From the NCBI GenBank assembly GCA_020002185.1, contig CM034539.1, forward strand, positions 1,877,999 to 1,941,998: 64,000 nt of DNA. Direction: 5' to 3'. The position numbers were made by a program, and so were the translations under genes. Under the pieces are notes generated by a model. The model made no database searches. It saw only the letters and a list, made by a program, of their open reading frames with translations, and was not told the DNA's origin. Shown here in pieces: positions 10,912 to 22,995 of this stretch (positions are counted from its first letter, which is position 1; each line of letters starts with the position of its first letter). Source of the DNA: Paraescarpia echinospica. Lineage: Eukaryota; Annelida; Polychaeta; Sabellida; Siboglinidae.

Positions 10912-11911
10912 NNNNNNNNNNNNNNNNNNNNNNNNNNNNNNNNNNNNNNNNNNNNNNNNNNNNNNNNNNNNNNNNNNNNNNNNNNNNNNNNNNNNNNNNN
11001 NNNNNNNNNNNNNNNNNNNNNNNNNNNNNNNNNNNNNNNNNNNNNNNNNNNNNNNNNNNNNNNNNNNNNNNNNNNNNNNNNNNNNNNNNNNNNNNNNNNN
11101 NNNNNNNNNNNNNNNNNNNNNNNNNNNNNNNNNNNNNNNNNNNNNNNNNNNNNNNNNNNNNNNNNNNNNNNNNNNNNNNNNNNNNNNNNNNNNNNNNNNN
11201 NNNNNNNNNNNNNNNNNNNNNNNNNNNNNNNNNNNNNNNNNNNNNNNNNNNNNNNNNNNNNNNNNNNNNNNNNNNNNNNNNNNNNNNNNNNNNNNNNNNN
11301 NNNNNNNNNNNNNNNNNNNNNNNNNNNNNNNNNNNNNNNNNNNNNNNNNNNNNNNNNNNNNNNNNNNNNNNNNNNNNNNNNNNNNNNNNNNNNNNNNNNN
11401 NNNNNNNNNNNNNNNNNNNNNNNNNNNNNNNNNNNNNNNNNNNNNNNNNNNNNNNNNNNNNNNNNNNNNNNNNNNNNNNNNNNNNNNNNNNNNNNNNNNN
11501 NNNNNNNNNNNNNNNNNNNNNNNNNNNNNNNNNNNNNNNNNNNNNNNNNNNNNNNNNNNNNNNNNNNNNNNNNNNNNNNNNNNNNNNNNNNNNNNNNNNN
11601 NNNNNNNNNNNNNNNNNNNNNNNNNNNNNNNNNNNNNNNNNNNNNNNNNNNNNNNNNNNNNNNNNNNNNNNNNNNNNNNNNNNNNNNNNNNNNNNNNNNN
11701 NNNNNNNNNNNNNNNNNNNNNNNNNNNNNNNNNNNNNNNNNNNNNNNNNNNNNNNNNNNNNNNNNNNNNNNNNNNNNNNNNNNNNNNNNNNNNNNNNNNN
11801 NNNNNNNNNNNNNNNNNNNNNNNNNNNNNNNNNNNNNNNNNNNNNNNNNNNNNNNNNNNNNNNNNNNNNNNNNNNNNNNNNNNNNNNNNNNNNNNNNNNN
11901 NNNNNNNNNNN
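10912..11911. other. assembly gap, 1000 N
   Basis: Exactly 1000 unknown bases, a typical placeholder length, flanked on the left by GTGTGTGTA. Any open frames drawn through it are meaningless. It lies just upstream of the first visible MATE exon and may hide further exons. Confidence 0.99.
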
Positions 11912-12188
11912 TTTAATGTTCTCGAATGTTACATACAATGTTAAACTCTGTGTACACAAGGAAAACGGATTTTAGCTAATGCCTTGTTTTTATTTCCTTT
12001 AACACATTCACACACTGACAAACTCATTCACAAAATCTCAGACTCACTCACACACCGTTACACCGAGTAAACATTGCACACATTTCTAAAATGGACACTG
12101 TTACTATGTTCACAGCAAGATTGCCACACGTGTTGATAAGATTGGACGAACACGTCACTGATTGACCTTTGTTGTATTTGTTTTTCAG

Positions 12189-12258
12189 GGAAGTGGTCGT
12201 CTTGGCGACCAAACTGTTTACAATCATGTCATTCTATATGTTGTTTGACGGATTACTC
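12189..12258 (+). CDS. MATE exon a
   Basis: A 70-base exon from GTTTTTCAG to CTC/GTGAGT. The first base completes a codon from an unseen exon. It then encodes EVVVLATKLFTIMSFYMLFDGLL, a transmembrane helix ending in the Asp-Gly step that precedes the second-half helices of MATE proteins. It ends in phase 0. Confidence 0.78.
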
Positions 12259-15200
12259 GTGAGTACTACAAATAAACAAATCAATACATAGCTGATACAT
12301 GAAAAGTTACAGAGAAAAATAAACCAAAATAATAAACCAAATAATCCTCGACTCGCTATATTCGCCTGGATATTATTTATCTTGCTAAGTAATATATATT
12401 ATTCGCTTGCTAAATGACAGGCTCTTACCCTAGTCATTCGTTATCACGGATAACAGGAAACATAGTTTTATCCATTCACCAACAGTCACATATCTAACCT
12501 TGCTCTTCTCAAGTAAACATAATATAACATGTTATTTTAGCAATTAAGACAGTTTCGATGATTTCTCACCCACCGGGACGTGAAGTGAAATAATATAAAT
12601 CAAGTATTAGTGTAGGTATTGGAAATAGTGGTCAGCATCCAAAGGGCAAACATAATTTTAACAATTATTATGTGTTTTTTTTATATTGGTTTTGCATGTG
12701 CTGCTGCGTGGGGTAACAGTGGGTCTATATACATAATTGTTCTTAAAGTTATCTTGTCGCTCCACGTTTCTGTTTCACATAAGCCTCAGTGGTAACTGGC
12801 GGCAATATTGGCAATTACAACTCGTCATTGTCACTCCCTCAACTTGATGTTCTCTGTTGTCTTTCTCCGAGGTCTCTATCAACTCTACAATGTCTTGTTT
12901 TCAATATCCAGACGAATACCTTAGTAAACCAGTTCCTGACACTCGGTTAATTCCACCTGTTACACACCTCATACATATCTACCTAACTACCTACAAATCA
13001 CCAACATCTTGGTAATGATAATATATAATACATAAAAACAACAATGCCGCTCCTTGTGTATAGGATTATCGAACTACCTTGGTGCCATCATTAACAATTA
13101 AACTATCTAATACCAAAACTAAAGTTTAAATAAATATAAAACTTATTACAACATAACACAAACACTACAAACTGTAACCATTACATTAAAATAATTCCTG
13201 TTCTTTTATTCCGGATTAATAATATAATAATTTAAATCCAATAACTATATTACCGATTAAATTTCAAGATATTTATAGTTTAATTCTTCGCGTGAATTTT
13301 GAGTAACTAACGTTAGCTCACCTATTGTTATGTAACAACAATATAACGTGTCATGGATAACTGGAAACGTTGGTTTAACAGTGTTAACACCCTGGGTGCA
13401 TACACACATGAAGCAAAGAACATCAAAAGATAAAAGAAATTAATTACTGGCAGAACTGAATTCGTGTTCGATATCCCGTCAAGGTAATTTAATTCCTTCA
13501 TTTGTATTATTCGGGTGTCTGACTACAACAAATATACAGTGTTTTGAACCAACATGTCCGTTTCCAGATGGCGGGGAAAGCGATTCTCTGTGGCATCGGT
13601 CGACAGGTATACGCCCTAGTGCTGATGGTTGTGTGTGACGTCTGCATCGCTATGCCCATTGGAATTCCGCTGATGTTTCTCACGAGCTTGCGCACCAAAG
13701 GTACGGTACAATATAATTTACTCTTGCGAGTAATTAGTTTAAGTATAACCAAGTTCGGTGGATACCCTTGGCAATAGTTGTATTGAAATCGACAGCTAGC
13801 TTTATTGCTCACACGAGTTTTGTGTTGACAGCTTTCTGGTGGGCCGTGGTTGGAAGCCTGGTGATGCAAGGCTGTGTAATTATGTTTGTTACCGCACAAA
13901 TTGACTGGTCACTCGAAGTGAAAAAGGTAAGTTGTGCCAGCTGGGAGTCCACCTGTTTAACAGGATCTAAGATAACTTCATTAGCCATCTAGACATGTAC
14001 GACTTTCATTAAATGATATATTAAGTGTTACTCGCCAAAGAACAGATGCTATGACTAAAACTAAACATGTTACATGCAATAATACAATATTATAATGTGT
14101 TTGGAGCATCCCTGTGGCTATGCGATAGTGTAACAATAATATGTTTGTCCTTTGAACAGGCGATGGAGCGAGCAGGCGTGGCAGGGATATTGCTACCGAA
14201 AGAATACGATACTATGGGAGAATGTGATGAAGATACAAGTAAGACCTCTACAATTACAAGGCGCGAGACTTCATACATAATGGACATACATATGAAAACA
14301 GAAGTATTTGTATTTGGGAAATCGATGAAGAAATATCATTTTCATATATCGAAGCATTCACAGCACTTGCTTTCTGTTTTAAATGAAACCAAATTCCACA
14401 CAGATTCATGCAGCACGCACACACGCGCATACGCACGTACGCGCACACACACATATAATATATATGTATTATATATATATATATACGTATATATAATAAT
14501 AATAATAATAATAATCTTTATTGATACATAATGTTAAGTATATCACAGATGTAGCAGTAATATGAAACATGTATACATTACGTATCAAATGGAACGAAGC
14601 AACACATTGCTTGTGTTCCTTATTCATGTCATATATGCAATGAAATCTATGATTCGTGTAAAAAAAAATATAAAAAAAAACATCTTCATAATAAACTAAC
14701 AATTTATTTAATAATGCATTATACGAGTACCGTAAGTCTGAACATCAGGTACATCTTAACATGACATCATTATGCGAGTACCGTAACACTGAACATCAGG
14801 TACATCTTAACATGACAACATTACACGAGTACCGTAACACTGAACACCAGGTACATCTTAACACGACAACATTATACGAGTACCTAACACTGAACACAGG
14901 GTACATCTTAACATGACAAAATTACATTAAAGCAGCATTTAGCATATGTTTGCTAGAATTAGACGCTTGGTCCTTTGTTTGAACATATGAATAGATGTAC
15001 AATATTGTAAATAGTTATTTGTAATAAATGTATTCCAGATTTTAGGACCAACATAAGCCAAAGACAGTTGTCTACAATTAGTCTTGAACAATGGTATTTT
15101 ATATGTTACTTCCTGTCTTGTATTATATTTATGTGTGGATATTTGCAGGACAAATACATCATGATATATATCTGGCAACATACCCCTATTATGCTTGTAC

Positions 15201-18200
15201 ATTAGAATACAGCATAAATATTTATTTACGTCATAAATATTCATTATTTGATAAGATGTAAATAAAGGCTGCGTATGTTCAATAAATCCTACATGACTTA
15301 TTACACGCAAAACTCGTTTTTGGAGTCCAGAAATAACCCAATTACGTGCTCTTTGGTATCAATTGCCTTACTAATTTTGTCAGTTAGCAGTGAAATAGCC
15401 ATATCAGTAGAATATCCTTTCCTAAATCCAAATTGGGAATTAGACAAGATGTTATGTTTCATTATGTAATTCATTAATCTATTGTACATTAATCTTTCAA
15501 AAACCTTTGAAAATAGAGGCAAGACAGAAATAGGCCTGTAATTATTAATTAATGATGTATCGCCATTTTTAAAAACAGGAACTATATCAGCTATTTTTAG
15601 TTGATCAGGAACATATCCTTGATCAAATGATAAATTTACAATGTAACTTAAAGGATCAAGTAGGTTGGAGAAGGCCTGTTTGACAATAATAGGTTTTATG
15701 CCATCCCATCCAGGACTAGAGTTTTTTTAAATTCTTAATAATTCCCTTTATCTCATCTGGTGTGGTTGGCGACAAATACATTGAATTTTTATAGACTCCT
15801 TGGAGGTAGTCATCAGGTCTCTCTGATATGACTGGTATTTTATCAGCCAGTTCTGGACCTATACTTGTAAAATATTCATTAAATGTATCAGCTATGCATT
15901 TTTTGTTTTGTTAATTTACCGTCAATTAGTAATTTGTCATTAGATAAAAATGCTTCCTTCCTTCCTATAATACTCTTTAAGACTATCCAGGTTTTTTTTA
16001 AATTACCCTTGTGCTGTTGAAGCTCATGTCGATAGTATTCTCTTTCTGCTACAGTAATAAGACAATTTATTTTATTTCTATATCTTTTATAATTAGTTTC
16101 ATTGAAGACAGTCGGTTTTTTCAAGTAATACATATACAATTTGTTTTTAGTTCTAATGGAGTGTCGGAGTCCCATAGTAATCCACGGTTTATGTTTTCTT
16201 TTCCTAATAGTTGTGTTAGCTAACGGAAATGAATTATTGTATGCAACTAATATCTCATTAATGAATACAGAATAACATTCTTGTGGATCTCTGCATGCAT
16301 AAACGTCATCCCAGCATATTTTATCTATACTCTCTTTGAATGTAGCAGTAGTCTGCGCATTATATATTCTAGTCGCTATTGTCATTTCTACCTTTGTGCT
16401 ATCAGTATGTTTAGTGAGCAAAAATATTGGTAGGTGGTCAGAAATATCTGTATATATTATTCCATGCAATTGATAATTTGCACCAATTAAATCATTGCTG
16501 TATATATTATCGATGACAGTGGCAGTTGTTGCTGTTATTCTAGTAGGCTTGCTGATAAGGGGTATAAATGCCTGTTGGAACATTGCATCTATGTAATCTT
16601 GAGTTTCCGTGTGACTACCATAATTAAGTAGATTAATGTTAAAGTCACCCATTATGTAACACTGTTTATTATCAACCTTGAGAGTTTGTATAATATTGAT
16701 AACATGTTCTGTGAAAGCAGTAATGTTTGTATTAGGTGGTCGATAGACAACACCTACAGTTGTTTTGTTATTGCATGTCTTAGACCGAGTCTTGATTTCA
16801 ATAAAAACGCATTCCAGATATTCAGTTATGACACTCATTTCTGGTAATTCAGTACACTCAAGGGACTTACGAACATATAAGGATACACCACCTCCCTTCT
16901 TGGAGGGCCTAGTCAAATGTATACTTTTGTACTCTGGCAATTCATACAGATCAAGATTGTCATTATGTAACCAAGTTTCGCTTAGACCGATGACCGAGAA
17001 CCTGTTATCGATCAGTGACAAGAAATCACCCAATTTGCTAATGTTCTTTGGCAAGCTACGGATATTTAAATGCATAAGTGAAAACTCTTCATCAGAGATA
17101 TTATTTCTTGTTATAACTTCATTTATATCATCCTCAAGATAATATTTAGTATTTACAAAGCTATCTGTTGTGAGTAAATTACAATCGGGATCTATATTCC
17201 GCATTGCAGCATTGCCAGTTTCATAATCTTGTACATCACCTAAGGTAGTATTACGTAATTGGCTCATAGCAATGAAATGCAGTATATACATACATATTCA
17301 CACGGTACACAATAATGCTTCTATAGCTGCATATAACATTTACAGACAGTTTTATAAAAAACAACGTTATGTGACATCTGTTAAGTTGTAGTAGGTTAGT
17401 TAGAATACATGATATGTATCGATAACATATAGTAATAAAGTATATATGAGTAATTAAATAAGACACGAACCATATGTAGAATACGAAGGTGTCCATGAAT
17501 GAGTCCATGAATGGTACAGTCCCTATGTGAACAAGCACCATGATAGGCCGACTAGAGATACAAAATATCCACCGTGACTTGGGCCAATGTCCAACGCAAT
17601 TACAGTGCATTTAGTTCATCATCTCGACTGACGTTTTTGATTGTTCCCTTTAGGTCCTTTATGACAATCCTTCCATCATACGACCAACAGTCGAGAATCT
17701 TGTGCTGTTTCTTTAATGTCCGGCACAAGAACAGTAGTCTTGCTCTCTTCTGGGTGAGATCTTCCGATATGTAGACATTTGATCGTTTAGTGCGTAGCCG
17801 TTTTCGAACTTTAATGAAGTCATTCTTCGATTTATAGTCTTTGAACTGGACTATTATTTGGCGCGAGTGGTTTTTGTTTGTGGCGGATTTTCTTGGCCCA
17901 ATCCTATGGGCCCTGTTGATATGGTCCATTTTTAATGGCATGTCCATATCGTTAAACAAGTCAGTGATAATCTTATCAATTTGTTCACCGTCTTTGTTTT
18001 CAACTATTCCTGTAATGCGCACCGAGGACCGACGGCTGTACTGCTCCAGATTATCAACAGCTTGCTCAAGTTGTTCAATTCGTGCATCCTTGTCTGTCAA
18101 CTCCTTTTCAAGATTTTCGAGCCTTCTATTTATTTTGTCAGCAACTATTGTAGCAATCCGGGTAGCAAGGGCCGCGATTACGTCATCGTCACTTAGCGCT

Positions 18201-18610
18201 AGCTTGATTTTTTTTTCTTCTAAAAGTTCAACGGTGGTCGAGGTCGGTCTCTTCTTGCTCATTGTTGCTGGTGGTTGTCTGTTACGCAATAGTAGGGTCT
18301 AATCACAGGCTAAGCAGCAAACGTTGGCGGTTTTGAGCGTGTCGTGGGCGACAATATGGTTGTTACACGATCCGATATATTTTACCGGCGTGCAAGCTCA
18401 AGAAAATATCACAATTTAACACCCACCGCGTTCCTGAGTGTCCACTAGTCGACCTTGTTCACTTCAGCAAAAACACGGGACCTTTCAGAGCATTTCTCTT
18501 ACATTTTCACCCCCAAATCGAGGAGTGCGAAGAAATCACCTCCATATATATGTGTTAGTGTGTGCGTATGCGGATGCGTGCGTATGCACGCGTGTGCGTG
18601 CATATATATA

Positions 18611-18641
<31 letters not shown>

Positions 18642-21600
18642 CAATATATATCCAATATGTACGTTTTTGAAATCATTAAAATGTTAAATACGGATATCAT
18701 ATATAATTAATCAATATTTCATACACTATTAAAATCACTGTTACCATATCATTATAAACGCACCTCAGAATATCTCAAAAAATGGTTATGATCTTCCAAC
18801 AGCGACCTTTATGGAGACAACCCAATCGGCGCTGGACGATGATCCCACTGCAGAATCGACGACACTCACCACGTCACAACTCATATACAGGTACAGTATG
18901 TTGTTACCTAATGTGACATTCAGTAGTGCTCTGACGTCCGCACCCGATGCGTCCAGTGACTGACTTGCCATGTAGCACGCTATGTTCGTATTATGACCTT
19001 TTCGTAGAGTTCCGGCACCACTATTCTCACTCTGGTCATCACCATCCAGTGTGTGTGCGTCACGCCACCCGGAACATTCTGACGTAGCACCCATCTACAT
19101 CGGGGTTTCACCATAAAGACTCTTCTTGTAAAGAACGCCTGCTTAAAGGGATCAAAACTGAAATTGCCATTCTGGCCTGCACCGATTTATATAATCACGT
19201 GTACAGAGAAACATCGGATATTTGAAACAGTTTAACCAAGTCCACACGAATTGTTCATATGAAACGAAGTTCTGTCAGTTGATTAGATATAATTGATTTC
19301 CAGTTAGTTATACAAATTGTTACAAGCACCATACGCTGCTGCACTGCAGTACTTAATATCATTTGAACATTACGGCCTGGCGTTGACGACTACAAATACA
19401 TCGATACAATCATTGAGGAAAGAGCCATAAAAATGTATAGGGCGCAGTGGCGCAGTTTTTGGAGTATCAGATTATCAATCGAGAAACCCGGGTTCAAATC
19501 CTGTGCTGCCTTGTCGAATCTTGGCAAGTTCGTTCACTCTACGTTTCTCCAGTTCATCCAGCTGCCTGAATGAGTACCTGGCTGTAGACAATGGTGGGTA
19601 TTTGTGTACGAATGGTCTTCATGTATTAATTGCACCGTGGCTGAATGCTTCCAATGGAAGTCGAGATGGTGTTCGATTGGAAAGGTCTGTTAGAGAATAA
19701 AGTGTAAAACACTTTGAGCAGTCCTAAGGACTGGACACTGTGCTATATAAGAACTTACCTTTTTACAATAGGTTGACCGTAACTATGGCGCTAAGTACAA
19801 ACAGTATTAGCAGCGTCTACAATGCCTAAGGATGCTTCGTTCTTTTAACACTGTTAATACTATTTTGTTTAATAAATCGTTTTATAAGTCGTGTATCCAG
19901 AGTGTTTTGATCTTTTCCTTCACGTGTTCGTTTGGTAAAACGACAATAATAATCTGCCGCGCATTGTAAACATCAGCAGTCATGTGACCGATGTGAAACA
20001 ATCCACTCTCACTGCTCTGTATAAAAAGCAGGTATTGCGGAAAGCCACTGGCATTTTAGCTGACAGCACGCATTTTTGCATTAGGAATACATCATTCTGC
20101 GCACAGCTAGACGGAATAGAACTGTCACATACAAAATAAATAGGAAGCGGTTGTCAGTTGTTCGACTTTTTCATGACACATCTCTGACGCTTCTTCTGAG
20201 CCAGATGTTTTGTTGTTGCATTGCTGATGTCAGGGTTGTGTGTGAATGAGTGGTGCGTGTGTGTGTTGTGCTGGTGTATGAGCATGTAATTTAGCAGTGT
20301 TGAGATGGTGCTATTTACTACGTGTATAGCCATTGCACTATGGTGCTATTTATTTGTGGTGCGACGACCACAATTAGGCAATTAAACAATTAGGCAATTA
20401 AGCAATTAAGCATTCAGAGAATTATATTTTTTAGTATTGTGTATTACAAACCGCTTTTTACTGCGTATATGTTTTGTTTTATGAATGTTGCACGCAAATT
20501 TCACTTAACGGGACAACAAAATGTTAGTGTATTGTATTATATTGTCCTTATACATAATCAGCCCCATGGCATTGATTTTACATGTCCACCATTAAAAAAA
20601 TGACTAAACTTGCAATAAAATTGTCACAAATTTGGCTCATGGATTGGCGGCACCAACTGTGACTGAATCGTGACAAAGGTCCAGGTGCAACAAAGATGGG
20701 TAGAACAGGAATATGAGACAACACATGGGGGTTTTATGTGAGAATCCAAGAGGAATACCCATTTAATAAGTACAATAAGCCAAATAAACGAATACAAATA
20801 TGAGTTGGTCAACTATTAAAGGATTTCCTCGTTACAAAGTAATGTATCACCTGTACAGATACGTACACATATAAACATATGTGATAAGAAATAATAACAA
20901 AGTGTTATTGTTCACCCACGAAGAGAGTCGTGAAGTCCAGTGTAACTAATCATAACGAGAATTTACGCATCCCGATTGCGGGGTTATGCCGGGAGATACA
21001 ACACTCAACTCCGGCATTTCCGACGAATTTAAAATGACGAGGCTAAACCGCCTACGATAACTATACAAGAAAGACACCGCTGTATCTCGGGACGACGGTC
21101 TTCGAAGGTCGTCACGTGAAGAAACAGGATGTATACGGCAGCACGACGGTACACCGTGGGCGTCGACAGGCGTCACGTTATGAACGAACGTATGCGACAG
21201 TTCAACGGTACACGGGGGGCGTCGACAGGCGTTACGTGATGAACGAAAGTATACGGCAGTACCACGGTACACGGTGGACGTCGACAGGCGTCACGTGATG
21301 AACGAACGTACACGGCAGTACGACGGTACACGGTGGACGTTGACAGGCGTCACATGGAGAACGAACGTATACGGCAGTACGACGGTCCACTGTGGGAGTC
21401 GACAAGCGTCACGTGGAGAACGAACGTGGCGAAGATCATTAGTGAGACGATACTCTGAATTGTTGAGAAGTGAGGAAATACGAACTTCAAAACGCACCCT
21501 CTAGTCTTCACGGTGTATAATAAACGACACGAATCAGCTGTGTCGGCAGCAACAACAAATCTTGTCCATGAGCAATAATGGAAGAACGGATGCTCTCGGT

Positions 21601-22714
21601 TTCGAAGTAATTCAATCTTGTAGAGCCATGACGGTTGCCACTTGAAATGTTCCCAAGTAGCCAAACGCAACTATTAAACAAGGCTGGCTGCATTTAAAAT
21701 ATTGATAAAGTTGCACCTTCAACACACGGGCGACGAAACACGTCGAGAATAAGTCCCGTGTCATGGAGACAAGATAACACTAGCACACAGCAATGCAATT
21801 ACAGTCGTCTCTCGGTAAAATGGTGGTATTTCTCTTAAATACTCTAATGGCGACCAAGCGCCGGAAGTCTAACTAGCCAATGGCAAAATATAACAGAAAC
21901 TAAACCATCCAAGAAACTTCGCTCCCGAATCTCTAGAACCAACGATCAAACTCTATTCAACTCGTTGGGTTAAAAATAAATATATTCTTGCGTAATAAAC
22001 ACTCATTTGTCAACTCATAAAAATCCTCAAATTACCTCAATCACATCTAAATTTAATATCACCAGAATCCCTGAATTGAGACGAAATAACGTTAATAATA
22101 ACATAAATTAACGTTCACAACTCATCACGTTATATTAGTAAAACAAATATTCCATTCCGACATGAGGTGTGAACCATTTACTTGCACCTGCCCGGTGCAA
22201 TAAACAACCTTCGTATTTCACGCTACTAAGTTCTTCTAATGTCACTAAAAGTGACTTGTAATAGCACAACGTTATCGGTTAGGTTAAATTCGTTCTACTC
22301 ATACTAAATTTGATGTTCCTAGTCGTAAAATTAGTATAATTAGTCAAATAAAATTTGTTAGCCAGCCGATAACATTACTTGCGCTTTGGTCGCAAGTTGG
22401 CCCTAGTGTAGCATTTTTCGTTCATGCACCAGAGGAATGGCAACACCATACAAGGGAATTCCTGCCTAGTTTATTGATTATTCCTTTAATTTTTGAGCCA
22501 GACTAATTCTACTCAAACCACTTTGAGACAATAATTACAATTAAAGTGTTGCTTTCTGTTCTCCAGGCGCGGCTCCGTCGTACTTCTGATGAGCCTGATC
22601 CTCAGCGGCGGCATTGCTGGCAATCTGCTCATATCGGTCCAACCGTCGAAGTCTCTCCACTCCGACGTCAACGTGACACGTTTAATTACAGCCAGCAATC
22701 ATGCGTTGCCTTAA
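12189..22714 (+). CDS. MATE-family (SLC47A-like) transporter gene, 3' half, six exons
   Basis: Spliced gene with exons 12189-12258, 13568-13700, 13832-13926, 14160-14238, 18803-18890 and 22567-22714. Every junction has AG/GT ends and matching phase (0, 1, 0, 1, 2). Joined, they give about 202 residues of the C-terminal half of a multidrug and toxin extrusion protein. These proteins are polytopic plasma-membrane H+/organic-cation exchangers of ~500-600 residues in animals. Visible marks are the MxFYMLFDGLL helix, GIGRQ at the start of the next helix, the FVTAQIDWSLEVKKA loop, a variable hydrophilic linker, and a final RRG-plus-hydrophobic helix like the extra C-terminal helix of animal MATEs. 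The N-terminal ~300 residues are not found; they may be in or upstream of the N gap. The family is inferred from motif order, not from a search. Confidence 0.83.
13568..13700 (+). CDS. MATE exon b
   Basis: A 133-base exon from GTTTCCAG to ACCAAAG/GTACGG. It encodes MAGKAILCGIGRQVYAL, then a hydrophobic stretch ending AMPIGIPLMFLTSL. This corresponds to the LRGxGRQ helix start and the GLPxGxxLxF helix of SLC47/MATE transporters. Leaves one base (phase 1). Confidence 0.85.
13832..13926 (+). CDS. MATE exon c
   Basis: A 95-base exon from GTGTTGACAG to AAAAAG/GTAAGT, entry phase 1 and exit phase 0. It encodes AFWWAVVGSLVMQGCVIMFV, then TAQIDWSLEVKK. The Gln-containing helix followed by DW and basic residues matches the last core helix and cytoplasmic turn of animal MATEs. 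Confidence 0.86.
14160..14238 (+). CDS. MATE exon d
   Basis: A 79-base exon from CTTTGAACAG to GATACAA/GTAAGA. It encodes AMERAGVAGILLPKEYDTMG and an acidic tail. It follows directly in frame from the DW loop (AxxRAG is usual there) and begins the hydrophilic C-terminal linker. Leaves one base. Confidence 0.8.
14404..14518. repeat. mixed microsatellite (CA/CG, TA, AAT)
   Basis: Alternating purine-pyrimidine tract (ACACACGCGCATACGCACG...), then TATA repeats, then AATAATAAT. The AAT part is also the 3' tail of the adjacent - strand LINE. Confidence 0.9.
14715..14925. repeat. 51-bp tandem repeat, 4 copies
   Basis: TATACGAG-type starts occur at 14720, 14771, 14822 and 14873, each followed by CTGAACATCAGGTACATC. 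This is the 3' non-coding part of the - strand LINE. The unit length equals that of the 241-1035 minisatellite but the sequence is unrelated. Confidence 0.93.
15888..17291 (-). pseudogene. LINE ORF2, AP-endonuclease domain
   Basis: A 467-codon open frame. Endonuclease-reverse transcriptase N-terminus with HLNIRSL (residues ~75), SETWL (~105), GGGVSLYVRKS, GVVYRPPNT, MGDFNINLL (~225) and SDHLPIFL (~290), all active-site blocks of APE-type LINE endonucleases. A frameshift at a T-run near 15905 separates it from the RT part, which is itself deleted. This ORF looks intact, but the element cannot reverse-transcribe with this copy. Confidence 0.9.
17600..18289 (-). CDS. LINE ORF1 protein (coiled coil plus RRM-like)
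   Basis: 229 codons, with an internal Met at 18262 (MSKKRPTST) that is an equally good start. A coiled coil (residues ~45-95, heptads around RRLENLEKELTDKDARIEQL) is followed by NLEQYSRRSSVRITGI and a region ending FKDYKSKNDFIKVRKRL. The layout matches L1-type ORF1 nucleic-acid chaperones: trimerising coiled coil, RRM, C-terminal domain. It is uninterrupted. Confidence 0.85.
   Translation of the reverse strand: MRNRQPPATMSKKRPTSTTVELLEEKKIKLALSDDDVIAALATRIATIVADKINRRLENLEKELTDKDARIEQLEQAVDNLEQYSRRSSVRITGIVENKDGEQIDKIITDLFNDMDMPLKMDHINRAHRIGPRKSATNKNHSRQIIVQFKDYKSKNDFIKVRKRLRTKRSNVYISEDLTQKRARLLFLCRTLKKQHKILDCWSYDGRIVIKDLKGTIKNVSRDDELNAL
18555..18645. repeat. TG/CG and TA microsatellite
   Basis: GTGTGTGCGTATGCGGATGC grades into pure TA (about 18616-18640). 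Lies just upstream of the MATE exon e acceptor region. Confidence 0.9.
18803..18890 (+). CDS. MATE exon e (hydrophilic linker)
   Basis: An 88-base exon from TCCAACAG to ATACAG/GTACAG, entry phase 1 and exit phase 2. It encodes TFMETTQSALDDDPTAES, then TTLTTSQLIYR. This is the variable, acidic/Ser-Thr-rich segment before the last helix. QLxxRR at the junction with exon f resembles the QLxLRRG of vertebrate MATE1. It is supported mainly by phase match on both sides. Confidence 0.68.
19440..19765 (+). mobile_element. tRNA-derived SINE
   Basis: The head has a tRNA-like pol III promoter: an A-box-like GGCGCAGTGGCGCAG at about 19441 and a canonical B box GGGTTCAAATCC at 19490-19501. A conserved body follows (CTCTACGTTTCTCCAG). 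The 3' tail is GAGCAGTCCTAAGGACTGGA then TGTGCTATATAAGAAC, typical of LINE-derived SINE tails. It lies in the last MATE intron. It is not a functional tRNA: the acceptor and anticodon arms do not pair properly. Confidence 0.82.
19766..21130. other. intron, no feature seen
   Basis: Sequence of the last MATE intron between the SINE and the 59-bp repeat. Short (GCAATTAAG)-like and GTGTG stretches occur near 20230-20410. No coding motif was recognised on either strand. Confidence 0.55.
21131..21425. repeat. 59-bp minisatellite, 5 copies
   Basis: Unit starts (GTATACGGCAGTACGACGG type) at 21131, 21190, 21249, 21308 and 21367. Each ends with GACAGGCGTCACGTGATGAA or a variant. CG-rich with ACGT-containing palindromes. 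Because 59 is not a multiple of three, the frame changes at each unit, so the overlapping open frames are not credible genes. Confidence 0.95.
21430..22566. other. intron, unassigned
   Basis: Last part of the final MATE intron. It ends with the pyrimidine-rich acceptor TTGCTTTCTGTTCTCCAG. I see no repeat family or coding segment here. Confidence 0.55.
22567..22714 (+). CDS. MATE exon f, C-terminus and stop
   Basis: Begins with the base that completes the Arg split from exon e, giving the RRG motif, then a helix SVVLLMSLILSGGIAGNLLI and a short polar tail ending NHALP and a TAA at 22712-22714. The RRG-hydrophobic end matches the extra C-terminal transmembrane helix of animal SLC47 proteins. 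Confidence 0.83.
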
Positions 22715-22995
22715 AAGGTCGTACTATAGGGCGTGTCGAATGACTGTTAGAGATGTCCTTGACTTGTGGTTATTTCCATCTGTAATTGTCTCCTGCTCTT
22801 CGTCACATCAGATACTAAAATAACTATTACCTTCATATATAAAACGAATCTTATTCAGACTATCCGGGATGTCTTGTATCTCCTAAAACATTAGGTAGGA
22901 GCTAAGGAACCAACTGGCTGGTGATAGCATGCGTGGATAGATTATGCTGAAATCCCTACGAAACAACTCCCACAGATCTCCGCCTACTACCGTTG

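Larger units (their letters stand above)
14493..18440 (-). mobile_element. two-ORF LINE in MATE intron, RT core deleted
   Basis: Inserted opposite to the host gene between MATE exons d and e. Order on the - strand is 5' region (to about 18440), ORF1 (18289-17600), endonuclease ORF2 start (17291-15888), frame-shifted RT finger blocks (NNYRPISVLPLFSKVFERLM, FGFRKGYSTDMA) to about 15315, then the RT C-terminal domain (to 14939). A 3' region with four 51-bp repeats and an AAT tail follow. The segment that should hold the palm with the catalytic YADD box is missing: the frame jumps from IGLFLD to the C-terminal domain near 15305. Frameshifts also occur near 15905 and 15725. Confidence 0.9.

Noticed and set aside
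10754..11975. Open frames of ~340-400 codons across the gap
   Set aside because: They are made of N bases and carry no information.
18786..19094. 102-codon - strand ORF
   Set aside because: Overlaps a phase-compatible + strand MATE exon, and the peptide has no recognisable domain.
19440..19515. A tRNA gene
   Set aside because: A and B boxes are present but the cloverleaf arms do not pair and it continues into a SINE body and tail.
21116..21504. Overlapping ORFs on both strands at the 59-bp repeat
   Set aside because: Repeat-driven and frame-shifting at every unit; no homology.
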